A DNA stretch of 64,000 bases from Desulfobacter sp. (GTDB lineage Bacteria; Desulfobacterota; Desulfobacteria; Desulfobacterales; Desulfobacteraceae): positions 3,530,001 through 3,594,000 of the forward strand of contig CP054837.1 of the NCBI GenBank assembly GCA_028768525.1, written 5' to 3'. The number at the start of each line of letters is the position of its first letter. The stretch's first letter is position 1. The notes beneath the pieces are model-generated. The model did no database searches, had not been told where the DNA came from, and saw only the letters and a list, made by a program, of their open reading frames with translations. Both the position numbers and the translations under genes were made by a program. Shown here one piece after another: positions 54,666 through 62,409 of this stretch.

Positions 54666-54755
54666 CTTAGTTTAGTATACCCGGCCTCAATGAGTACCGC
54701 GCGGAGCGTAGCGAGCACGGAACGGAAGTAGAGGGGAAGGGTATACTAAACTAAG
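54666..54755. repeat. 17-bp inverted repeat next to AT-rich block
   Basis: CTTAGTTTAGTATACCC (54666-54682) pairs perfectly with 54739-54755 around a 56-base GC-rich centre containing GCGGAGCGTAGCGAGC. To its left 54590-54665 is almost pure A/T with an ATACTCTATTAT/ATAATAGAGTAT inverted repeat. Stretch 54304-54772 holds no gene. Together this looks like an origin or partition site of a plasmid ancestor. Confidence 0.5.
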
Positions 54756-54772
54756 TAAAATAAATAAAAGAG

Positions 54773-55045
54773 TTATTTCTCCAGTTCTTTTAGCCGAGCT
54801 TCCTGTTCAGCCTTCATGATCTTCATCTTATTAGCGGCAATCTTCTCGGCCAAGGTAGGTTTGGCTTTATACTTCTTAAAGGTGATACCTGTCACAACCA
54901 GGGGAACCCCAATACAGACGGCAGCCACCGGACCTTCAAGATATAGATTTATACCCATCTGAGTTTCCAAGACCAGTAGAACGAACCACACACCAACAAG
55001 AGAACAGAAGCCGGCCGTAGCCGACGCGACAATTTTCAGTACCAT
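54773..55045 (-). CDS. Small two-helix membrane protein
   Basis: A 90-residue protein with two hydrophobic segments (residues 5-25 and 38-58) and a charged Lys/Glu-rich C-terminal helix. I chose the ATG at 55045, which follows AGGA and a run of A; the frame to 55078 is less likely. The 16-bp repeat lies directly upstream. Function unknown. Confidence 0.6.
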   Translation of the reverse strand: MVLKIVASATAGFCSLVGVWFVLLVLETQMGINLYLEGPVAAVCIGVPLVVTGITFKKYKAKPTLAEKIAANKMKIMKAEQEARLKELEK

Positions 55046-55285
55046 TTTTTTTTTTTTCCTATCTATACCTAACAGCATTTTTTGTATTAAAAATTTTTAT
55101 TTGGTAGAACCTTTTTCATCAGCGGGGCTTTTATCCAATTTTCTCCCCGTGGATTACGCATTGTATATGGTTTGCATTAGGCCCAGCCCCAGGTGGCCAG
55201 ATAACAGGGGACAGTACCTCCTATCATAGTGATAGCTCCTTTCAGCAAAGGCCCAGGTGATTAAGTTCATCTGGGCTTTTGTTGT

Positions 55286-55537
55286 TTAGGCGCTGGCCCA
55301 CAACTCCATGACCTCACCCTCTACTACCCGAACCAAGTAACCACACTCCAAGTCTTTGATGAACCAGTCACCAACCCGCAAGACTTTATGGAAGCCTGCT
55401 TCTTCTGGCACCATGTCCACAGCCTGCTGATCATACCGGGTAATCTTAATTACATCCACCGGGTCTTCAGTGCTCTCATACTCGCTAAAGTCGTAGTTGG
55501 CTCTTACATAATCCTGGATCACTTCTAAATCACTCAT
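55286..55537 (-). CDS. Hypothetical protein, 83 residues
   Basis: A small acidic protein (MSDLEVIQDYVRANYDF start) without a recognised domain. AAAGGAG precedes the ATG at 55537; eight upstream residues in frame overlap that site. It stands alone between short gene-free stretches. Confidence 0.55.
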   Translation of the reverse strand: MSDLEVIQDYVRANYDFSEYESTEDPVDVIKITRYDQQAVDMVPEEAGFHKVLRVGDWFIKDLECGYLVRVVEGEVMELWASA

Positions 55538-55689
55538 ATTCAGCTCCTTTCCTGGTATCAAGTCAACGGGCCTTTAATATACATATCCGGATCAAAATGT
55601 ATAGAGGAGAGTGCTCGGGTTTTTCTGAAAAATCTCATCTACTTACGGGAGCAGTTCTTGTTGACTGGCTCCTCTACCAGAATATGCCC

Positions 55690-55843
55690 CCCCGGGGTCA
55701 GGAAAAAGCGGACCTAAAAATTCAAACAGTAAGGCCTTCGGCCTCAAAGATGGGAAGGTGGCGCCTTCCTGTGCTTCAGCCGATAACCCTCATATCGGCA
55801 ACCCCTCTGTGGCCTACCCTTCGGGGTAGGTCATTTCTTTTTT
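55690..55843 (+). ncRNA. Candidate structured small RNA with terminator
   Basis: Four hairpins follow each other in about 110 bases: AGGCC/GGCCT (55732-55744), GGAAGG/CCTTCC (55753-55769), CCGATA/TATCGG (55780-55798) and a final CCTACCC-TTCG-GGGTAGG (55813-55830) followed by a T-rich run, a strong terminator. TTGACT near 55655 and TATGCC about 16 bases later could be the promoter. No convincing gene overlaps. It could be a regulatory RNA of element 2; I do not recognise a family. Confidence 0.5.
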
Positions 55844-56022
55844 GGGCTTATTACTTTTGTTCACACAAGACACATACACAACACAGGGAGATAGTTAATT
55901 GATGACAGGAGGGGCAATCGCCCAATCTCAATACGATCTTCAAAAAACTATCGACTTGGTAGGGCCAATAGAATATTAACTTAACATAAACTAAAATTAA
56001 CTTAACAAAAAAAGGAGGTCAC

Positions 56023-56922
56023 ATGCCACTAAACATCATCGAATATATCATCAAAACAAAAGGCCTCAAACAGAAAGATTTAGCTGACATGCTGAAGGTA
56101 AGCCGGGCACAAATCTCTAAATGGAAATCTGGGGAACATATACCACCCCGTAGAAAAGATGAACTTATGGTGCTTGCTGATTTATTTACAGAAAATCCAG
56201 AGTGGGCTGTATTTGTAAAAAATAAAAAAGATAGCGATGCATGGATAAATTACGTAACTTTGTTGAATGAGCAGTATGATGGCAACACAAAAAGTGTTGA
56301 CATAGAATCCCACCCGGAAGAGTTCGTCCCGAAAATAATACTCTTTTTATCTAACATCGGCATAGCAGTACCTCAAAAAAAACCATCGACAAAAAAAATA
56401 AAAGAGGGGGGAAGTTTAACAAACTTTGAACTTTTATTACTGGATTATATAAAGATCTACGAAGTACTAACCGGATGGTGCGCTACATATATGTCCTCTC
56501 TTCATGACGCCGTTGCTGATATTGAAGACGACATTTATAATTACATGATTAATTATGCTCTCTGTTTTACTAATAGTGATGTATTGGGAGTTAACGGAGC
56601 AGACTTAAGTTCCGTTCAAAGCCACAACGAAATGACAAAAATTAACCTTTATAAAAAGATTGAATACATGTGCTCAATCATGAGAGACGAAAATATATCA
56701 TTTCGCACCGATTACTTCAACTTGCTGAACTTAAGTATTGCACAACTAAAGGGTGAGGAAGAGGCTCCACTATGTCAGGGACACGATGATTTAGAACTTT
56801 TTCTCCCCTACCAAGACAAACTCATACTCCGTAAAATACAGCGCATGGAATTAACGATTAATGATCTTCACAACAAAATAGATTTTTTAACCGAAAAACT
56901 GGAAAAGAGCTTGAGTTCTTAA
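56023..56922 (+). CDS. XRE-type regulator with large C-terminal domain
   Basis: A 299-residue protein. Residues 4-50 are a helix-turn-helix (GLKQKDLADMLKVSRAQISKWKSGEHIP). The remaining 240 residues are mostly helical with no family I recognise and end in a coiled coil (ELTINDLHNKIDFLTEKLEKS). AAAGGAGG precedes ATG 56023. It is AT-rich like the element rather than the backbone. It is probably a regulator of element 2 genes, and the upstream small-RNA candidate ends 180 bases before it. Confidence 0.7.
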   Translation: MPLNIIEYIIKTKGLKQKDLADMLKVSRAQISKWKSGEHIPPRRKDELMVLADLFTENPEWAVFVKNKKDSDAWINYVTLLNEQYDGNTKSVDIESHPEEFVPKIILFLSNIGIAVPQKKPSTKKIKEGGSLTNFELLLLDYIKIYEVLTGWCATYMSSLHDAVADIEDDIYNYMINYALCFTNSDVLGVNGADLSSVQSHNEMTKINLYKKIEYMCSIMRDENISFRTDYFNLLNLSIAQLKGEEEAPLCQGHDDLELFLPYQDKLILRKIQRMELTINDLHNKIDFLTEKLEKSLSS

Positions 56923-56960
56923 TTAGGTTATAAGCTTATCTGTATGGTCCTCGTGCCCTG

Positions 56961-57001
56961 GCCCTGCACTTAGTCGTATTCTGTCTACGACTTTGCAGGG
57001 C
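56961..57001 (+). terminator. Two-step terminator after the XRE-type gene
   Basis: GCCCTGCA (56961-56968) pairs with TGCAGGGC (56994-57001), and inside AGTCGTA (56972-56978) pairs with TACGACT (56986-56992). TTCTTATT follows. It lies 39 bases after the 56922 stop. Confidence 0.7.
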
Positions 57002-57649
57002 TTCTTATTGAGCCCTAAAATCAGGGCTAAAATAGTCGTTTAATATTACATTGAACTAAACCGCTGCGCGGTGGGGTAGAACAACCACTTTTTCAAAATT
57101 TTTAGTGTGTCTTCATATTGAAAGATTTTTCTTTTAGCTGAACTGTGATATTCAATCATCATGATTGCTATTTTTAACAGCCTTGTTCTCAGTATCGTGA
57201 AACTGTGGAACCACCGATAAACAAGGATCTAAATACAATCTCCATAGATTATGAAAAACCGTGGTTGGCCCACCTTTTTTCTTCAGGTTTAGTTCAATAC
57301 ATTTAATCTTTCATCTTAAACAACACTGATAATTTTGACCGTGATCTCAGATTTTGAGTTCGTGGTTGTCCCACGATTTTGGTATAGATGAAAGATAAAA
57401 TCCTATACATTAAAGTTCACCTTGGAACCTCCGGTTCCTTGTCGGGGACATGAACCTTCCTTTGGATCCATTCCACCATCTTTGACTTACCAGGACCGGA
57501 CCCTACAATTTTTTATTTTTTAATCCAGAAAAAAATAACCTCTCGAATTTAAAGGTGTAAATACTTTTAAGTTTCTATCTATACCTGACATGCCTTTTGG
57601 TAAAGAATCCTGAAATAGGATAGTCAATGGCGTCCTTACAGGAAAAATG

Positions 57650-57669
57650 GCAGCCTCCGGCTGCTTTTT
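57650..57669 (+). terminator. Hairpin with T-run before excisionase-like gene
   Basis: GCAGCC (57650-57655) pairs with GGCTGC (57659-57664) around TCC and is followed by TTTTT. It lies 38 bases before the start at 57707, so it may attenuate that gene. The stretch 57002-57649 has no convincing gene; it holds one copy of the 16-bp repeat at 57575. Confidence 0.6.
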
Positions 57670-57706
57670 GGAGATAGAACCAACCATCCATTACTTTAGG
57701 AGGCTT

Positions 57707-58000
57707 ATGACGGAAACCCAAGAAGAGTTTGAAGTCCTGACCACGGAAGAGTTCATGGAAAGGATGAAGATCGGCCGGACCACTGTACATAAGTGGAAAA
57801 AGACCGGCATACTTGTACCCGGTAAACACTACACCCAGGCCGGGCATGTGGTTCGGTTTATCTGGACCAAAGAAATACTCCTGGATCTCTGTGATCGCAA
57901 TATCATGAAGGTTGGTTCCACCGAAAAGAAGCCACCGGCAAAACGTAAAAAACCGGTCAGCAAAAGACCACACGGCGGTGGGATTAATCTGGATTATTGA
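57707..58000 (+). CDS. Excisionase-like helix-turn-helix protein of element 2
   Basis: A 97-residue protein with an AlpA/MerR-type domain (LTTEEFMERMKIGRTTVHKWKK, then LVPGKHYTQAGHVVRFIW) and a Lys/Pro-rich tail. AGGAGG precedes ATG 57707. It lies immediately before the integrase on the same strand, which is the excisionase position. The inverted repeat at 58006 starts five bases after its stop. Confidence 0.75.
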   Translation: MTETQEEFEVLTTEEFMERMKIGRTTVHKWKKTGILVPGKHYTQAGHVVRFIWTKEILLDLCDRNIMKVGSTEKKPPAKRKKPVSKRPHGGGINLDY

Positions 58001-58005
58001 AAAAG

Positions 58006-58050
58006 CCTTTCACTTTGGTTAGTATCGTGCGTATTAGCCAAAGTGAAAGG
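58006..58050. repeat. 13-bp inverted repeat before integrase gene
   Basis: CCTTTCACTTTGG (58006-58018) pairs with CCAAAGTGAAAGG (58038-58050). The word TTTCACTTTGG also lies inside the left end of the element at 35790. It may be a binding site for integrase or excisionase, or terminate the excisionase message. Confidence 0.6.
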
Positions 58051-58070
58051 AGGGTGAAATGGAGCATTAG

Positions 58071-59333
58071 ATGGTAGCAGAGATGATACAGTTTGAGCAA
58101 CTTCAATCTGAAAAAGAGAAACCCAAAGAAGAACCCTTAGAAAAGAAGACTGGCGTGATCAGGAAACCCAACTCAACGAAGCTCTATGTGGAACTCTACC
58201 CCAACGGGATCAGAGAGCAGATATCTTCGCGCTTGGAGGACACTCCGGAAAATGAGAAGCTGCTGATAGCCTGGGTGGCCGATCAACGGGAGAAGATCGC
58301 CAATGATACCTTCGTATTTGCCGAGGCCTTTCCCAACGCCTCAGAGAAGAAAAAGGCTCTTCACGCTCAACTTGAAGGTACAGAGCACAGGGCAGAGGTC
58401 GGTAGCTTTGTCTTCAATGCTTATGTTGACCGCTGGGCCGAAAACAACCTTGATGGCTTTACCCCGATCAAGAAGGCTGACTATAAGGGTGTCATTAATT
58501 ATTGGATCAAACCTTACTTCAATCATATGACTTTCGGGGATATTACCGGGATCACCCTCAAGAGCTTTGTGAAGACCTTCAAGCACAAGTCTGGAAAGAA
58601 GAGGGGACATAAGCTGTCCACCTCCCGGGCAAAGAAGATCCTGACCGTTTTACGGGCCATCTGGGATGACGCCGTCGAAGAGTATCAGTGGGACAGGTCA
58701 GACCCGTTTACCTTTATCAGGAAGTTCCTGCGGGAAGACTTCAAAAAGAGACCCAAGAAAGCAGATCCTGAGGTCTTCCGGTTCGCTGAGTGGATGAGCC
58801 TCGTTGACAACATGATTCCCCATTACCGGCCCATGATCGAAACGATGATCATGACCGGGATGAGTATGTCGGAGGCTGCCGGCTTAAAGAAGTCGTCCAT
58901 TAAAGATGATCACTTCCTCATTGAGAACTCCATTGTCCGGGGTTACGAGAAAGAGGAGCTGAAGACCTCTTACCGGAGAAGGAAGGTACCGCTGACCAAA
59001 AAGCTCAGGGAGGTTCTGAATGTGGCCATACACCAGACGAGTTCCGAGTATGTCTTTCGGAACGCCCGGGGCAATGCAGTGAATCATTCCTTCCGGGACA
59101 GTGCCTGGCCGCTTGCTCTCAAAAAGGCCGGTCTGGAGTACAAGGTACCCTATACCATGAGGCATACTTTTGCCGCCTGGTCCCTGGCCTTGGACATGCA
59201 CCCGAACCGGTTGGTCAAGCTCATGGGTCACAACTCAAAAAAGATGATTTATGAGGTCTACGGGGACTATGTTGAGGGTCTTGAAACCGACACGATACAA
59301 ATTCGGGAGTATTTCGGTTATGATTTCAAGTAG
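58071..59333 (+). CDS. int: Tyrosine integrase of element 2
   Basis: A 420-residue integrase. A long N-terminal arm domain is followed by a core-binding domain and a catalytic domain with YTMRHTFAAW near residue 363 and the nucleophile Tyr in YEVYG near 400. In box I the usual Arg is Ser (MTGMSMSEAAGL near 264); one base separates the AGT codon from Arg. I recall related integrases that also lack this Arg, so loss of function cannot be assumed. AAGGAGGG sits ahead of a 3-codon frame ending right at this ATG. The gene ends 108 bases before the right attachment site. Confidence 0.9.
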   Translation: MVAEMIQFEQLQSEKEKPKEEPLEKKTGVIRKPNSTKLYVELYPNGIREQISSRLEDTPENEKLLIAWVADQREKIANDTFVFAEAFPNASEKKKALHAQLEGTEHRAEVGSFVFNAYVDRWAENNLDGFTPIKKADYKGVINYWIKPYFNHMTFGDITGITLKSFVKTFKHKSGKKRGHKLSTSRAKKILTVLRAIWDDAVEEYQWDRSDPFTFIRKFLREDFKKRPKKADPEVFRFAEWMSLVDNMIPHYRPMIETMIMTGMSMSEAAGLKKSSIKDDHFLIENSIVRGYEKEELKTSYRRRKVPLTKKLREVLNVAIHQTSSEYVFRNARGNAVNHSFRDSAWPLALKKAGLEYKVPYTMRHTFAAWSLALDMHPNRLVKLMGHNSKKMIYEVYGDYVEGLETDTIQIREYFGYDFK

Positions 59334-59342
59334 TTATTTTTT

Positions 59343-59391
59343 AAATCCCCTATTTTCACACCGAAATCACCGTGAAAGTGATGTGAAAGCG
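59343..59391. repeat. GTGAAAG repeats at right end of element 2
   Basis: CCCCTATTTT, CACCGTGAAAGT (59368-59379) and ATGTGAAAGCG follow the integrase stop. They match words found just inside the left end (35806-35902), consistent with integrase arm sites on both sides. Confidence 0.5.
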
Positions 59392-59441
59392 AGGGTGGGT
59401 GCAAAAATAAGCACCTGTGATTAAAGGGAATATTAACGGAT

Positions 59442-59461
59442 TATGGACGATATCAGAAGCC
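59442..59461 (+). other. attR: Right attachment site within the target gene start
   Basis: This copy of the 20-bp repeat matches 35701-35720. It contains the ATG and the first six codons of the gene at 59443, so insertion kept the reading frame and gave it a new upstream region. AAAGGGAA lies 12 bases before the ATG. Confidence 0.8.
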
Positions 59462-60315
59462 AGGCCCATTTATCCGGTCAAGACCTGAAACGGCTGAATT
59501 TTATCGGGGATCCGGACCGCTATCTTTTCCGTAAGTTCTATAGGTCCGGGCTGCGCTCCCATATCTTTGAGCTGCTCAGGGCCGAAGATGTGGAAAGGGA
59601 AAGCGCCGGGGTGGTGGAGGACGGCATCCGGGTATTTCCCAGGGCAACGCCCGTTAAAATGTTCAGGATTTTCAGAAGCCGGTTCGGCTCCAAAGAGGAA
59701 ATCTTCCAGGAGATCCGCCGGTATAAGCTGCTGCTGGATCATATCGGGGAGAAATACATCGCCCTGTCCGAAGAGTTTATTGCCGATTATAGGGACCAGA
59801 CCGGGAAAGGAAGAACGGTGCTCTGCGGCCTCCAGGAATATGTGGAGGGGCAGATGATCGATCCCTGGCGGCTCTCCGGTCCTGAAAGCATTGCCGCCCT
59901 GCTTTCCGCCATGGCCCATGACCTTTCCCATGAAGCAAGGATGGAAAATGCCCTTGAAAATATTGCCGTGTTCACCGCAGGGGTCCGCCGCCTCATGGGC
60001 GGGACCGGATATATTCCGGACCTGGCCGGGGTGGGGAACCTTATTCTCACCCCTGAAGGGGGGATCAAGCTGGTGGACATCAACAATATTGTCCAGGTGA
60101 AGGAAGATAAATATATCCATCTGGACGACAAGGGGTATCCGGCCTGCGATGTCTCCGTCCAGGTCCTTGCCGGCATTGAAAAGTTTATACTGGGCATGGA
60201 TAATTCAGATTCCGACCCCCTGTACCGGCTTTTCCTCACCCCGGACCGGAAAAAACAGGTCCGGCGGATTGAAAAGGTGTTCCTGCGCCAGCTCAGTGCC
60301 GGAGACAAATATTGA
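59443..60315 (+). CDS. Kinase-fold-like protein, target gene of element 2
   Basis: A 290-residue protein with weak resemblance to the lipopolysaccharide or small-molecule kinase fold: an early EEIFQEIRRYKLL helix, a hinge-like LCGLQEYVEGQM near 128 and a late GGIKLVDINNIV near 205 that resembles the DFG-type loop. I do not recognise a precise family. The start codon lies inside the attachment core, and its native promoter is now at 35.6 kb, so expression must come from the element side. Confidence 0.65.
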   Translation: MDDIRSQAHLSGQDLKRLNFIGDPDRYLFRKFYRSGLRSHIFELLRAEDVERESAGVVEDGIRVFPRATPVKMFRIFRSRFGSKEEIFQEIRRYKLLLDHIGEKYIALSEEFIADYRDQTGKGRTVLCGLQEYVEGQMIDPWRLSGPESIAALLSAMAHDLSHEARMENALENIAVFTAGVRRLMGGTGYIPDLAGVGNLILTPEGGIKLVDINNIVQVKEDKYIHLDDKGYPACDVSVQVLAGIEKFILGMDNSDSDPLYRLFLTPDRKKQVRRIEKVFLRQLSAGDKY

Positions 60316-60322
60316 TCTGAAC

Positions 60323-60360
60323 CGGCCTGTTCCGCTGCAACATCAATGGCCGTTTTTTTT
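60323..60360 (+). terminator. Terminator overlapping the zur 3' end
   Basis: CGGCC (60323-60327) pairs with GGCCG (60348-60352), followed by eight T. It serves the gene ending at 60315 and overlaps the last codons of the convergent zur gene. The loop is long, so the call is moderate. Confidence 0.5.
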
Positions 60361-60783
60361 CAGGCAATTGCTGCAGATGCCGTCCAGGCGCATTTCCAGT
60401 TTATCGATCCTCCCGGGAAAATTTTGGGCGAACCGGCTGAATTCCACACTCAGGCTTTCGGGGCTCAGGCAGTCCATGCGGCCGCATTGGGTGCAGTAAA
60501 AATGGGCATGGGACTGGTGGATGTCGTTGGGGGCCAGCCCGTAGTATGCGGCCCGGCCACCGGTGGCGATCCGGTCCACCAGCCCCTTTTCCACCAGCAG
60601 GTCCAGGATGCGGTAGACCGTGACCCGGTTCACCGGGCCCTGGCGGTCCATGGTATCATGGATTTCTGTGGCCGAGAGGGGAAAGCTGTTGTTGCCGATG
60701 ATTTCCATCACCTTCAGGCGGTTTTGGGTGGGCGACAGGCCGGCCTGTTTCATCAGATCCTTATAATCGCAGTGGATGCACAT
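60343..60783 (-). CDS. zur: Fur-family zinc regulator Zur
   Basis: A 146-residue Fur-family repressor. The winged helix (NRLKVMEIIGNNSFPLSATEIHDTM, then RVTVYRILDLLVEKGLV) is followed by the His-rich HQSHAHFYC segment near residue 92 and two CxxC pairs (CTQC and CSNC) for structural zinc. It is the last gene of the znu operon and presumably represses it when zinc is high. The gap to znuB is one base. Confidence 0.85.
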   Translation of the reverse strand: MCIHCDYKDLMKQAGLSPTQNRLKVMEIIGNNSFPLSATEIHDTMDRQGPVNRVTVYRILDLLVEKGLVDRIATGGRAAYYGLAPNDIHQSHAHFYCTQCGRMDCLSPESLSVEFSRFAQNFPGRIDKLEMRLDGICSNCLKKNGH

Positions 60784-60784
60784 T

Positions 60785-61615
60785 TTATCGCCCTTCCGTA
60801 TTCAGGGCGGGCCGGTGCTGCCGCAGTTTTTCCCAGACCAGTGAGGCCATGAATGCGGTGCCGGCCACCAGAATGATGGCGGCGCCGGAGGTCAGGTTGA
60901 ACCGGTAGGAGAGCCAGAGGCCGGAGAGGGTGAACCCGGCTCCCAGCAGGCTGGAGCCCGCCATCATCATCCCCAGGGATTTGGCATGTTTTTCCACCAT
61001 GAAGGGCGGAATGGTGAGCAGGGCAATGACCATGATGAGCCCCACCACCTGGATGACCATGACCACGGTGAGGCCCAGCATGGCAATGAGGCCGAAATAG
61101 ATCCGTTTTACGGGAAGGCCCCTGACCCGGGCAAATTCCTCGTCATAGGAGACCGCCAGGATATCCTTGTAAAACCAGGAAACCAGGAAGGCCAGGAGAC
61201 CGCCCATGGCCAGCATGACAAGGAGGTCCGACCGGGGGACGGTGAGGATGCTGCCGAACAGATAGCTCATCAGATCCACATTGTAACCCGGGGAGAGGTC
61301 CACCATGATGATGCCCACGGCCATGCCCAGGGCCCAGATGACGCCGATGATGGTGTCGGCCCGGTGCCGGGCGTTGAGGGTGACCGCGGCCATGAGCAGG
61401 GAGGCGGCCAGGGAAAATCCCATGGTGGAGAGCATCACCGGCCATTTGAAGTAAAAGGCCATGCCGATCCCCCCGTAGGCCGCATGGGCAATGCCGCCGG
61501 AGAGGAATACAATGCGGTTCACCACCACAAGGGTGCCCATGATGCCGCAGATGATGCTGGCCAGCAACCCGGCGGCAATGGCGTTCTGCATGAATTCAAA
61601 CTGGAGTATTTCCAT
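60785..61615 (-). CDS. znuB: Zinc ABC transporter permease ZnuB
   Basis: A 276-residue integral membrane protein with about eight hydrophobic segments, the ABC-3 permease family. GGIAHAAYGGIGMAF near residue 40 and VRGLPVKRIYFGLIAMLGLTV near 165 are typical. It pairs with the ATPase encoded three bases upstream. Related systems carry manganese; the linked Zur and His-rich binding protein favour zinc. Confidence 0.9.
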   Translation of the reverse strand: MEILQFEFMQNAIAAGLLASIICGIMGTLVVVNRIVFLSGGIAHAAYGGIGMAFYFKWPVMLSTMGFSLAASLLMAAVTLNARHRADTIIGVIWALGMAVGIIMVDLSPGYNVDLMSYLFGSILTVPRSDLLVMLAMGGLLAFLVSWFYKDILAVSYDEEFARVRGLPVKRIYFGLIAMLGLTVVMVIQVVGLIMVIALLTIPPFMVEKHAKSLGMMMAGSSLLGAGFTLSGLWLSYRFNLTSGAAIILVAGTAFMASLVWEKLRQHRPALNTEGR

Positions 61616-61618
61616 GGG

Positions 61619-62386
61619 TCAGGCCCTTTTTTTTGTGTGCTGTATGTTGGATTTGATTTTATGTTTCGGGGGCATGCCGTGGGCCAGCACCTGCACCCGG
61701 CAGACGTCTTCAACCGAGCAGGCATACATGGTTTCCATCATGCTGCCCGTTATTTCCTCGTGGGGATGGTAGTGGAGGCGCTGGTTCACACAGGCCACGG
61801 ACTTGACGTAATTGGATACGATAAACAGGTCGTGGCTCACCACCACAATGGCCACATCCTTGTTCAGTTCTTCCAGCAATTCATAAAAATCAGCCTGGCC
61901 TTTGGTGTCGATGCTGGCCGTGGGTTCGTCCAGAAGCAGGAGCCGGGTCTGGGTCATCAGGGATCTTGCAATGAACACCCGCTGGCGCTGCCCCCCTGAA
62001 AGCTGGCCGATTTTTTTCTGGGCATGTCCGGCCATGTGGAGCCGGGACAGGGTTGCCATGGCCCTTTCCCGGGCCTCGTCCTTTTTCTCGGATTTGGGCG
62101 CGCCCATGAGAACCACGTCCAGGGCGGTGATGGGAAAGCGTTCATTGATATGGACGTTCTGGGGAACATAGCCCACGGCGGCGGAATTGTTCCTGGGCGG
62201 CTTCCCCATGACACGGATACTGCCGCGGTCCGGTGTGAGCAGACCCAGGATCAGCTTGAGCAGGGTGGACTTCCCCCCGCCGTTGGGGCCGATAATGGCC
62301 ATGAAATCCTTTTCCCGGATGGTGAGGTTTACGCCGTTAAGGGCGGGCTGACCGTTGTATGCAAAGCTGACATCGGCCACCTCCAC
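61619..62386 (-). CDS. znuC: Zinc ABC transporter ATPase ZnuC
   Basis: A 255-residue ABC ATPase. Walker A GPNGGGKST lies near residue 34, the Q-loop GYVPQN near 76, the signature LSGGQRQR near 129 and Walker B LLLLDEPTAS near 150. GTG at 62386 is the assigned start, as the frame upstream has no ATG. The protein has a short His-containing tail. It lies between znuA and znuB in one transcript. Confidence 0.9.
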   Translation of the reverse strand: MEVADVSFAYNGQPALNGVNLTIREKDFMAIIGPNGGGKSTLLKLILGLLTPDRGSIRVMGKPPRNNSAAVGYVPQNVHINERFPITALDVVLMGAPKSEKKDEARERAMATLSRLHMAGHAQKKIGQLSGGQRQRVFIARSLMTQTRLLLLDEPTASIDTKGQADFYELLEELNKDVAIVVVSHDLFIVSNYVKSVACVNQRLHYHPHEEITGSMMETMYACSVEDVCRVQVLAHGMPPKHKIKSNIQHTKKRA

Positions 62387-62409
62387 AAGGGCTTTTTCGA
62401 GAATCTGTA

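Larger units (their letters stand above)
35701..59461. mobile_element. Integrative element 2 carrying Type I-F CRISPR-Cas
   Basis: A perfect 20-bp direct repeat at 35701-35720 and 59442-59461 bounds 23.7 kb of accessory DNA, with a tyrosine integrase and an excisionase-like gene at the right end. Sequences of the type ACCGTGAAAGT and CCCCTATTTT recur just inside both ends. The right repeat is the 5' end of the gene at 59443. The contents are CRISPR-Cas, a TIR protein, plasmid-like remnants, an IS21 element and regulators. Confidence 0.85.

Noticed and set aside
55597..55902. 101-codon plus-strand frame over the structured region
   Set aside because: It runs through four hairpins and a terminator and has low-complexity content; a structured RNA explains the region better.
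60986..61999. 337-codon plus-strand frame opposite znuB and znuC
   Set aside because: His/Gly/Asp-rich antisense frame over two clear transporter genes; no family features.
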